From: Zingiber officinale
Lineage: Eukaryota > Streptophyta > Magnoliopsida > Zingiberales > Zingiberaceae
Length of the DNA stretch: 64,000 nucleotides
Assembly: GCF_018446385.1 (NCBI RefSeq)
Contig: NC_056001.1
Coordinates: 12,580,672 to 12,644,671 of the forward strand
Direction of reading: 5' to 3'
The notes under the pieces are model-generated. The model was not told the origin of the DNA. It worked only from the letters and a program-made list of their open reading frames with translations, and searched no databases. Numbering within the stretch: the stretch's first letter is position 1; every line of letters begins with the position of its first letter. The position numbers and the translations under genes are program-made. This document shows, in pieces, positions 1-10,059 of this stretch.

Positions 1-2080
1 CTCCTCTCTGCCTCATTCCCCTTCTTAACTTAGCTACATTGTCCCACTCTCCCTTTTCTGCATAAATGTTCGACATCAGCACATAGGCACCTGATTCGGT
101 CGGTTCAACTTTCATCAGTGCCTCTGCCATCCTGCTCCCCATCTCAGCATTTCTGTGCACACGGCATGCCCCTAACAGACTCTGTAATGCTGATATCCCA
201 AGTGGCATTGGTGCTAGCTGCAGGAACTCTTCTGCCTCTTCTAGCCTCCCAGCCTTCCCCAACATGTCCACCATGCAAGCATAGTGCTCTTGCCATGGTT
301 CAATCTCAAATTCATCCACCATTGACTCGAACACCTTGCGCCCCATATCAACCTTCCCTTTGCAGCAACATGCAACAAGAACTGCAAGGAATGTGATGTG
401 ATCAGGATGAATACCAGTTCGCTTCAGGCTTTCAAAGAGGCTCATCACCTCTTCATAGTTTCCATGTTTTGAGTGTGCGGAGATGATCGATGTCCAAGTT
501 ATCAGACTCTTGAGAGGAGCCTCTTCGAAAGCTCTCCGAGACTCATCAATGCTTCCACGCTTGGCATACAAGTCAATGAGAGCAACAGAAACATAGGCAT
601 TTGCGTTAAGACCCAACTTGAGAATGTGGGCATGGAAGCTCTGGCCATAAGCCAAGGAAACTATATCAGTTGTAGTTATTGCACTCAAGATGCTCCCGAA
701 TGTGTACTGATTTGGCATGCAATGTAAGATCAAGGAGGAAAACACCGCTAGAGCATCTTCCAATTGCCCATTTTGAGCATATCCAGAAACTAAAGCATTC
801 CAAGACACTATCTCCTTACAATGTATTGCGTCAAACACCTTCCTTGCATCGACCATCAACTTCAGCTTGGCGTACATAGTTATGAGACTGATGGAAACAT
901 TCAACTCTTCAGCAATTCCAAGCTTAAAGCCGACTCCATGAACCATTTGCCCTTCTCTCAACAATTGATCGTTAACAGCAAAAATTAGTGCAACAAAAGT
1001 AACATCATTTGGTTGCACATCTTGAAGCCTCATAACATTAAAGAGATGAATTGCATTGTCTGGCTCAATAGAGATCATGGTCGTCCACGAAATGGCATCC
1101 CTTTGCATCATATTATCGAACACCTTCTTCGCAGAGCTAACATCCCTATGTTTGTAGTACATTGACATGAGCAGATTGGAGACTGATACATGGGCCTCAA
1201 CGCCAACCTTGGTTGCAAAGACATGGACTTGACATCCGAAGCCAATTTGTCCCTCTTGGCCACACGCAGAGATCACAGTGGCAACTGAGATACGATCAGG
1301 TCGAACGCCTTCATCCCTCACCATTTCTAGGAACAACTCAATGGCTTCAGCTCCGCCTCTGCTGTCTTGAGTGAGGCCACAAAGCAGCGAATTCCAGGTG
1401 ACCGAATCTCTAAATGGCGTTTCGTTGAACACCATGTGGGCTTCCACGGACTGGCCTGCCCTGGCATAAGAAGTGATGACCGCGTTCGTGAGGATGATAT
1501 CGGAGCCGAAACCAGATTTAAGGACGAGGGAGTGCAGCTTCCGGGCAGGTTCCGGATCCAACAGGTTCGCCGATGCGGCGAGGGCCACAGTGAAGGTGAC
1601 ACCATCGGGATGCACGCCAGTTCGACGCATGAGAGCAAAGAAGTCGAGGGCTTCGGTGCTGGAAGCTATGCCGGAGAGGCAAGTGTTCCAGGAGACGACA
1701 TCGGGACGGGGCATTCCGTCGAACACTTTTAGCGCGAGGTCGGGGGCGCCGGACTTAGAGTACAAGTTCATGATAGAGTTGGAGACGATGGTGTAGGCGT
1801 CGAGGCCAGAGGAAAGAACGAGGCCGTGAAGCTGGAGGCCCTCCCGGCCTCGGCAGTGCTTGAGTGAGGCGGCGACGGCGCCGGGGTCGAGGGAGGCCTC
1901 CGACCGGAGTCGGTCCCTGATGGCTTGGATGGGGTTGAATAGTGCGGCGGCGACTTTGTCTGGGCATGTCGGAGCGGAATTTAGGTTTGAGATTTCGTCG
2001 AGCAGGTGGCGTCGATGAGAGAGAGACGACGGAAGAAGAGGTGGAGCACCAAGTTTTGGAGAAAAAGAAAAGCGTCGCAT
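1..2080 (-). CDS. PLS-class PPR protein, copy 1 (C-terminus beyond left edge)
   Basis: This is a tandem copy of the PPR gene at 10060-12330. The frame is open from the ATG at 2080 to the window edge, about 693 codons. Relative to copy 2 it carries one extra codon near residue 19 and scattered substitutions but no stop that I can see, so it looks functional as far as visible. The last part of the E/E+ region lies outside the window. PPR proteins of this class bind single-stranded organelle RNA and direct C-to-U editing (family knowledge). An Arg/Ser-rich N-terminus fits organelle import, probably mitochondrial. The start matches copy 2 and no upstream in-frame ATG was seen. The right flank (2081-3192) is also duplicated at 12331-13530. 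Confidence 0.88.
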   Translation of the reverse strand, partial: MRRFSFSPKLGAPPLLPSSLSHRRHLLDEISNLNSAPTCPDKVAAALFNPIQAIRDRLRSEASLDPGAVAASLKHCRGREGLQLHGLVLSSGLDAYTIVSNSIMNLYSKSGAPDLALKVFDGMPRPDVVSWNTCLSGIASSTEALDFFALMRRTGVHPDGVTFTVALAASANLLDPEPARKLHSLVLKSGFGSDIILTNAVITSYARAGQSVEAHMVFNETPFRDSVTWNSLLCGLTQDSRGGAEAIELFLEMVRDEGVRPDRISVATVISACGQEGQIGFGCQVHVFATKVGVEAHVSVSNLLMSMYYKHRDVSSAKKVFDNMMQRDAISWTTMISIEPDNAIHLFNVMRLQDVQPNDVTFVALIFAVNDQLLREGQMVHGVGFKLGIAEELNVSISLITMYAKLKLMVDARKVFDAIHCKEIVSWNALVSGYAQNGQLEDALAVFSSLILHCMPNQYTFGSILSAITTTDIVSLAYGQSFHAHILKLGLNANAYVSVALIDLYAKRGSIDESRRAFEEAPLKSLITWTSIISAHSKHGNYEEVMSLFESLKRTGIHPDHITFLAVLVACCCKGKVDMGRKVFESMVDEFEIEPWQEHYACMVDMLGKAGRLEEAEEFLQLAPMPLGISALQSLLGACRVHRNAEMGSRMAEALMKVEPTESGAYVLMSNIYAEKGEWDNVAKLRRGMRQRG

Positions 2081-3192
2081 GAGCAATTGCCGCGAAGGTG
2101 TAGTGGATTTGGATTTTACAACATTTTATTTGGTCGTAACACTTCAATTGTGGTTTTGTGGCTGATTTGGTTGGTAAATATATGAGATAATGATTATAAT
2201 TTTACATGTCCATACACATTAATTTGGATTTTGACTAAACTCCAAGTAGAACAATCATGAGTTGGTTGCTAAGGATACTATGTTTGTTTTTTGGTAACAC
2301 TTTAATTGCTTTTTTTTAAAAACATCTCTATAATTTTACCATCAGTATGTTCATATTTCTAAATCGTTGTTGAAATGAATCCAATAATTTCATCTTAATT
2401 TTATTCTAATAAGTTTTAGTGATTTTCTTATTTATTAGCAGAAATTCTAAGTAGAGAATAAATCAATAGCCTAGCAATGATGAACATAACAATTCTATTC
2501 AATTATTAGATGGCCACTTCTCAAAAGTATTTGGTATGGAGCAAAATAATTTTTTCCTTTGTCAATTAACTAAATAGTTGATGAATTCTACTACCAAGTA
2601 TAACTTAGGTATTTTTATAGTCGCAATCTCTTTTAGTTATGAATCCAACAACTGGACTCAATGTATCCAATCATCCGATCTAACTTCTAAGTCCACGCTA
2701 AAATTTTGAAGTTATAGTTGGCCATTATTGTTGGAGATTTAATTATTAATAATTGAAGGGGGGAATTAAGGAATGCGCTTGGAACATTCGCGAGCGCAAT
2801 GCTTGGTTTTTTTTTTTTTTTTAAATTTTGTTTTGTTTTTTTATAGGAAGTGCACACACACATTGCGTGGGAATCAATTCAATAAATCTCTTCCTGCTTA
2901 AAACAATGGGAAATAATTTTACATTTTTTTTTCCTTTTTGAGATTTGGACAAAAATTCAATCCGACAAAAGAAATTTAAAAGAAGTCGCTAATTGATTGT
3001 CTTCTACAATGATATCATTGGTTCAGTTTGACAACAGTTAGGAATAAAATCTCTTTCATCTAAAAATCTTCATTTGTGATTTACTTTTTTTTATTTTACT
3101 GTAAAACCGATGATGAGAAAGACATCTTTTTATCACATTGGTTCGGTTTGACATATTCATTGATAATTATTCATGAAGCCTATAGTTAGGAT
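2081..3192. other. Duplicated upstream flank of PPR copy 1
   Basis: AT-rich non-coding DNA upstream of PPR copy 1, matching 12331-about 13532 nearly base for base apart from small indels. Copy 2 has about 100 bp (around 12437-12537, with an AT microsatellite) missing here. Homology stops at the first bases of the LTR at 3193. It probably contains the promoter; no clear TATA box or other signal was identified. Confidence 0.85.
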
Positions 3193-3719
3193 TGTTGAAA
3201 TGAGTGAATGGAGAAGAGAGTGAAGAAGAAAGAAGCTCTATTGTGAAGAAGATTTTAGTTTCATATTGAAAATTTCAAGGTTTGATGGTTGGTTTATATT
3301 GTTTCACAAGCATGTGTGTTGTGAACAAATAAATGAGTGGAAACTTGCTCTTGTGTGTGGCTACATAGGGAGGGTGCAAATCTAGGGCCCGGATTGCACT
3401 GAACCAAGTTTGCTTGTGTGCGAGCACGACCTATGCACACCCAAATAAATTAACCGACATTTTGTCACTTGGATTATTCTTTTTTCATTAACGCTTAAAT
3501 AAGAAACGCATATTAATATAATGCATATGACGTTTCTTTAGCAAATGGAAAAGTAACCTCATGCAAGGCATCCTATAAAAGGCCTTGAGCAGGAGAGGAA
3601 AAGAGATAAGGAAAAGAAAGATTAAATAATCTTTCCATCCACCTTCTTTTCCCTCTTCTTCTTCTCTGTCGTTTCTTTCTTCCACTCGACAGTATCTTGC
3701 ATTTTCACCGCAACCACCA
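3193..3719 (+). repeat. 5' LTR of the copia element
   Basis: Starts TGTTGAAA. The TATA box is at about 3574. The last about 30 bp differ in length from the 3' LTR, but both copies share a CACCGCAACCACCA tail, so the end at 3719 is approximate. The sequence to its left is the PPR-flank duplication. Confidence 0.85.
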
Positions 3720-6700
3720 AGTAGCGGAGACTATGTGCTCGCCAGATCCCGGGAAACAGACGACCCGAGTAAGCCTCGAAGCACAGCCGGAGGTGGACGA
3801 ATCTGTTTCAAGGAAACTGCGCCATTCGCAGGCCTCGGTCAACCTCTTCGCCTGTTCGACTTGTCTCGCTGTTCGCTCGACCGGCCATTCTGCTTACCCA
3901 ACCTCGCTGCTCGGTCGGCCCCGTCGTTCGACCAGACAGCATCTTCGCTCGTTCGGTCGTCCGCCCTCTATACTCTCGGTCGGTCTCACTACTCGCACTA
4001 TCAGTCTGTTTTGTTGCTCGCCCACGACCACCGCCGCCCGGCTGCCTTCAGTCCGCTCGGACTTTGCTGCTCTGACACTCTGCTCATTCAGCCACTCCGT
4101 GGTCAGAAAATCAGCCCCTGCTGGCAGCTTGAGATTATCAGCTCAGGTCAGTTTAATAGATAAGTGAATTTAAATTTGGTATATTTAAATTCAGCTAATA
4201 CCCCGTAAAATCTCTGGCTACAGATTGTTTGTGTCCGACAATCTTGAAACAGACTCATTTCTGTTGAGATGGCCACAGAACAGAATGTTGAGGTGCAACA
4301 GACTCAACAAATAAAGGCCCCCTCCGCCCCGATTGGAACTGTACCAATCAATCATGGGGAAAAATCAGATAAATTCAGTGGGTTGAATTTCAAGAGGTGG
4401 CCGCAGAAGATGTTTTTCTACCTGACCACGCTCAATCTGGCTCGGTTCTTGACCGAGGACCCTCCCAAGCATGCTGAGGATGCTGATGCTCAGACCATCA
4501 ATGCAGTGGAGGCATGGACTCATTCTGAGTTCCTTTGCCGAAACTACATCCTCAACTGCCTTGTCGACTCGCTATACGCTGTGTATAGCATGAAGAGAAC
4601 GACTAAGGAGCTGTGGGAGTCCCTGGATAAGAAATACAAGACGGAGGATGCAGGGGCCAAGAAGTTCATCGTGGGCCGATTCCTGGACTACAAGATGGTT
4701 GACTTCAAGATAGTGATCAGCCAAGTTCAGGAGCTTCAGGTGATCTTGCACGAGATCCACTCGGAAGGGATAGTTCTGAGTGAAACCTTCCAGGTGGCAG
4801 CTATCATTGAGAAGCTGCCTCTCGGCTGGAAGGAGTTCAAGAACTACTTGAAGCACAAGCGGAAGGAGATGAATGTGGAGGAACTCATAGTTAGACTTCG
4901 CATCGAAGAAGACAACAAGAGTTCAGAGAGGAAGCTGTTCTCTCAGGCTACTGTGAAAGCCAACGTGGTCGAGCACGGACAAAGCTCGAAACGGAAGAAT
5001 CCCAAGTCTTCCAAGCTAGGACCCAGATGAGGCATCAGCAAGAAGAAGTTCTCTGGGAAGTGCTTCAACTGTGACAAAGTGGGTCACAAATCTTCGGAGT
5101 GCAGAAAGTCGAAGAAGAAGCAAGAGGCCAACCTGAACGAGGGACCAGAAATGGACGACCTCTGCGCTGTGGTCTCCGAGCTAAACTTGATTGGTTCAAA
5201 CCCTTGACAATGGTGGATCGATACTGGAGCCACCAGACATGTCTGCTGCAATAAGGAGCTGCTCCACAACTTTGAAGAAGTCACTGGAGACAAGCTGTTC
5301 ATGGGGAAGTCAGCAACCTCGGATATCATGGGCCAAGGAAAGGTGGTACTGAAGATGACCTCGGGCAAGGACCTCACTCTGAACAATGTGCTGTATGTTC
5401 CAGAGATTCGGAAGAATCTAGTGTCCGGATCACTGTAAGCAAGCACGACTTTCGCATTATTTTTAAGTCGGACAGAGTTGTATTGTCCAAAAATGGAGTG
5501 TTTGTAGGGAGAGGCTATGTATCTGATGGGCTGTTTAAGCTCAATGTAGTGGCGATTAAGCCTAAGATAAATAAAAGTGAAAGCTCTTCCACTTATATGC
5601 TTGAGTCTTCATGTTTGTGGCATGGTAGACTAGGACATGTTAACTACGATGTGTTGCGTAGATTAATAAACATGTAAAGCATACCTTCATTCCACCTTAA
5701 CCCAAAACACAAGTGTGAGATTTGTGTTGAAGCGAAAATGACAAGGTCATCCTTTCAACATATTGAAAGAAGTAATGAACCACTTGACCTAATCCACACT
5801 GATGTGTGCGACCTAAAAGGTACGCCAACACGTGGTGATAATAAATACTTCATCACTTTTGTAGATGATAACACAAAATACTGTTATGTGTATCTTCTCA
5901 AAAGTAAGGATGAAGCTATAGAGAAATTTGCTCTCTATAAGAATGAGGTTGAAAACCAACTTAATAGAAATATTAAGGTGGTTCGAAGTGACCGAGGTGG
6001 TGAATATGTGTCACCGTTTGCTGAGTTGTGTGCTGAACATGAGATCAGACACGAAACAATAGCTCCTTATACTCCTCAGCAAAATGGAGTTGCTGAGCGG
6101 AAAAATCGAACTCTAAAGGAGATGATGAATGCTCTTCTATTGAACTTTGGACTGCCAGAGTTCATGTGAGGGGAAGCTGTGTTAACAGCTAATTACCTTT
6201 TAAATAAGGAGCCCCGAAAGAAAATAGATAAGAGTCCTTATGAGTTGTGGAATGGAAGACAACCATCCTACAAATATTTACGAATGTGGGGGTGTCTTGC
6301 CAGAGTTTTGGTACCTGATTCGAAAAGGATTAAGATAGGACCAAAAACTGTTGATTGCATATTTATTGGATATGCACATAACAGCAGTGCGTATCGATTT
6401 TGTGTGTATGAGTCACACATACCGGAGGTACACAAGAACTCGATAATCGAATCGAGAAATGCCTCGTTCTTCGAGCATGTGTTTCCATATAAAACCCGAG
6501 AGGATGCTAGCTCCTCAAACCGAGCATATGAAACACAAGGCGAAAAAGATAATGAACCAGTTGAGGTTGAGCTTAGACGGAGTAAAAGAGCTCGGGTAGA
6601 AAAATCCTACGGATAAGATTTTATCACTTTCATGCTGGAAAGTGAGCCTCAGAGTTACTCAGAAGCAGTAAGCTCGTCTGATGGACCTCACTGGAGAGAG

Positions 6701-8682
6701 ACAATTGCATCTGAGATAAAATCTATCTTGCAAAATCACACTTGGGAACTTGTGGATCTTCCTCCGGGAAGTAAACCACTAGGCTGCAAGTGGATCTTCA
6801 AGAAGAAAATGAAATCAGATGACACAATCGATAAGTACAAGACCAGATTGGTAATGAAAGGATACCAACAACGAGAAGGCCTTGATTACATTGATATGTA
6901 TTCTCCGGTGTCGAGAATAACTTCCATCAGAGTATTGTTGGCTATCGCCGCTCTATGGAATCTCGAAATACATCAAATGGATGTAAAGACAACCTTTCCA
7001 GACAGGGATTTAGAAGAGGAAATCTATATAGACTAACCTGAGGGGTTTTCTATGCCAGGACAGGAAAACAAGGTTTGTAAATTGGTGAAGTCATTATATG
7101 GCTTGAAACAAGCACCAAAGCAGTGACATGAGAAATTTGATAATGTCATGAAGGAATGTGGATTCAAAATCAATGAATGTGACAAATGTGTCTACATGAA
7201 AGCCACAGAGAGTGACTATATCATTTTGTGCCTCTATGTAGACGACATACTTATCATTGGGAGTAATGGTAAGATAATCAAATCTACAAAAGGGATGTTG
7301 AACTCAAGATTCGACATAAAAGACATGAGCCTAGTTGATGTGATTCTAGGGATCAAAATTCTTAGAACAACAGAAGGACTTGTTCTTAGTCAATCCCATT
7401 ACGTGGACAAGATTCTTGAGAAATTCACCAAAGGTGATACTGCGTTGGCACGAACGCCAATAGATACGAGCCAATATCTATCGAAAAATCGAGGTGAAAG
7501 TATCTCTAAGCTAGAATACTCTCGAGTGATTGGAAGTCTGATGTACTTAATGAGTTGTACACGACCAGACTTAGCCTACGCAGTAAGCAAACTGAGTAGA
7601 TACACGAGTAATCCCAGTGTTAAGAACTAGAAAGGGATAACAAGAGTATTGAGGTACTTGAGGTATACTCGTGAATATGGACTACACTATTCGAGATATT
7701 CCGCTGTGATCAAAGGATACAATGATGCAAGTTGGATATCTGATATAAAAGACTCTAAGTCTACGAGTGGATATGTCTTCACTCTAGCAGGTGCAGCCAT
7801 TTCCTGGAAATCTTCTAAGCAAACCGTAATAACCAGATCCACGATGGAATCTGAGTTTGTACCTCTTGACAAATGTACTGAAGAGGCTGAATGACTACGA
7901 CAATTCTTAGAAGATATTCCGAGATGGTCGAAACCTGTGCCGATAATTTGCATACATTGTGATAGTCAATCAACAATTGGCCGGGCACAGAGCCATCTGT
8001 ACAATGATAAGTCTAGGTATATACATCGTAGACATAATACCATTAGACAACTACTCTCAACGGGAGTTATCACTGTTGACTATGTGAAGTCAAAGGATAA
8101 CCTAGCAGATCCGCTAACCAAATGGTTAAATCGAGAGTTAGTTGTAAGCTCATCACAAGGAATGGGTTTGATACCGTTGTCAGCGATCAGTGTAGAGGAC
8201 ACCCAACCTATGCTGACTGGAGATTCCAAGAACTAGGTTCAAAGGAACAACTAATCTACACTGACTAGACACACTGTAGGGGATAGTCCAATGAAACAGT
8301 GACTAGGCCAGGGTAAGCCGATGGGCTTTTAATGATCAAGAAGAGTATATGACAACTCTTGAGGGATCACCTATGTGAGAAAGAAGTGGGACCGCTTCGA
8401 AGAGAATTAGAGGCACAATTCTTAGAGTTTCTTACAAAATCAAGCGTGTTCATGGCCAAGAACGAACATACTCATAAGAACTGAGTTGTATTAGGGAGAG
8501 TCTTGAGTGAGATTTGTCACTTCTTACACAGACAACAGTATAGTTCAAAGACATCGTGTCTACTAACCAGTAAATAACCAAATCTTCACAAGAGAAGGTT
8601 CAAAGGGTAAAATCTACCTATCCTATACTTGACTCAACTGCTGGATGTTATCACTTACTCTATCTCCATTCATGTGGGGGAT

Positions 8683-9231
8683 TGTTGAAAATGAGTGAAT
8701 GGAGAAGAGAGTGAAGAAGAAAGAAGCTCCATTGTGAAGAAGATTTTAGTCCCATATTGGAAGTTTCAAGGCTTGATGGTTGGTTTATATTGTTTCACAA
8801 ACATGTGTGTTGTGAACAAATAAATGAGTGGAAGCTTGCTCTTGTGTGTGGCTGCATAGGGAGGGTGCAAATCTAGGGCCCGGATTGCATTGAACCAAGT
8901 TTGCTTGTGTGCGAGCACGACCTATGCACACCCAAATAAATTAACCGACATTTTGCCACTTGGATTATTCTTTTTTCATTAACGCTTAAATAAGAAACGC
9001 ATATTAATATAATGCATATGACGTTTCTTTAGCAAATGGAAAAGTAACCTCATGCAAGGCATCCTATAAAAGGCCTTGAGCATGAGAGGAAAAGAGATAA
9101 GGAAAAGAAAGATTAAATAATCTTTCCATCCATCTTCTTTTCCCTCTTCTTCTTCTCTGTCGTTTCGTTCTTCCTCTCGACAGAACCTTGGTGATAGCAT
9201 TTAGGTATTTCTCAGTTCACCGCAACCACCA
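8683..9231 (+). repeat. 3' LTR of the copia element
   Basis: Direct repeat of 3193-3719, preceded by the polypurine tract. It ends in the same ACCACCA motif but has about 20 bp more just before the end than the 5' copy. The DNA to its right (gene fragment X) is unrelated to the left flank of the element. Confidence 0.85.
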
Positions 9232-9607
9232 ATGCTAAGGTGTGGAGATTTCGAGGTTTGGCAGCATAGACTATCGTACGGGTTCAACAAGTGGAAGTCA
9301 GTATTCTGCACCATATGGAGTTAAGAATTCGTGTCGTGACAATTATGATTACCAAAGTTACAGTAATAATCCAGCAGGTAATTCACATAATTATCAAAGA
9401 TATGGTGGTACTTTGGGTGGTAGTGATGCTGCAAGAGAGAATTATGAATCACAAAGTTACAGTTGATATCCTGCTGGTGGCGTTGCTGTTGAGTTGCAAA
9501 ATTATGGTGCTAATGCAGACAAAGATGACAGTATTATCGGTGTCAATTATGAATTGCCTCAAGCTGATCTTGGTAATTTGCAAATCATTCCTACCGGATG
9601 GGATTGA
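9232..9607 (+). pseudogene. 3' fragment of a Ser/Gly/Tyr/Asn-rich host protein gene
   Basis: One reading frame encodes a low-complexity segment rich in Ser, Gly, Tyr and Asn with repeated QSYS and NYQ-like units. An in-frame TGA (9464-9466) interrupts it, and it then continues to an acidic tail ending in PTGWD and a stop at 9605-9607. It starts abruptly at the 3' LTR, so its 5' part is missing or lies elsewhere. Such tails are common in plant RNA-binding proteins, but I do not recognise the family. It could be a real last exon with a late nonsense change, or a decayed remnant. It converges on PPR copy 2. Confidence 0.5.
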
Positions 9608-10059
9608 ATGTTGAGCAAATTTCTTTAACTTAGGTGATAGTACACTAATACATGTGGTTCACTGCAGGCAATACTTTACTGAGTTGATGATCTTTTGTTT
9701 TTAATTTGGACTTTAACCTTTTGTTTGTTTATTTACAGAACACCGTTGGTACGTTAATTATCACTAGTAAACCTGTCTTCAAGCTTTTGGACGTTGAATT
9801 TCATTCTTGCAGCTCTTTCTAGTCTTCCTTGTCAAGTTCTATTTTGTTGTGCTGTAAACAAATGAATTAATAGGTTCCCTTAAATCAGTCTGAAATATAC
9901 TGTAATCTTTTTTTGTTAGCTTCTTTAGCTGCACTACTGAACCCTGCCCAGGACCAACATTTGCTAGGGTTTTCAATATCTCAAACTGTGCGCTTAATTT
10001 GGCAACTCAGAAATGGAGTTCAAGGTTCAAAATTTCATCTTTTGTTGACCCTCATTCAC
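9608..10059. other. Convergent 3' region between fragment X and PPR copy 2
   Basis: T-rich non-coding DNA, probably the 3' UTR of fragment X followed by the 3' UTR of PPR copy 2 on the other strand. No further gene was seen. Confidence 0.6.

Larger units (their letters stand above)
3193..9231 (+). mobile_element. Ty1-copia LTR retrotransposon, full-length but broken
   Basis: Two LTRs (3193-about 3719 and 8683-about 9231) begin with TGTTGAAA and both carry a TATAAAA box. A purine-rich tract ending in GTGGGGGAT lies directly before the 3' LTR. Internal parts are in copia order: Gag of the UBN2 type (from about 4269) with a CCHC knuckle near 5060, protease (about 5.2-5.4 kb), integrase with pre-integrase domain (about 5.5-6.6 kb), reverse transcriptase with a YVDD box (about 6.6-7.6 kb) and RNase H (about 7.65-8.24 kb). 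Order PR-IN-RT-RH defines Ty1-copia. The coding region is broken at roughly eight to ten places, so this is a fossil. The LTRs differ by roughly 15 substitutions in the first 500 bp by eye, suggesting an age of about a million years at usual plant rates. No matching target-site duplication flanks it. Confidence 0.93.

Noticed and set aside
3188-9236. Target-site duplication around the copia element
   Set aside because: The five bases before 3193 (AGGAT) and after 9231 do not match under any nearby choice of LTR end.
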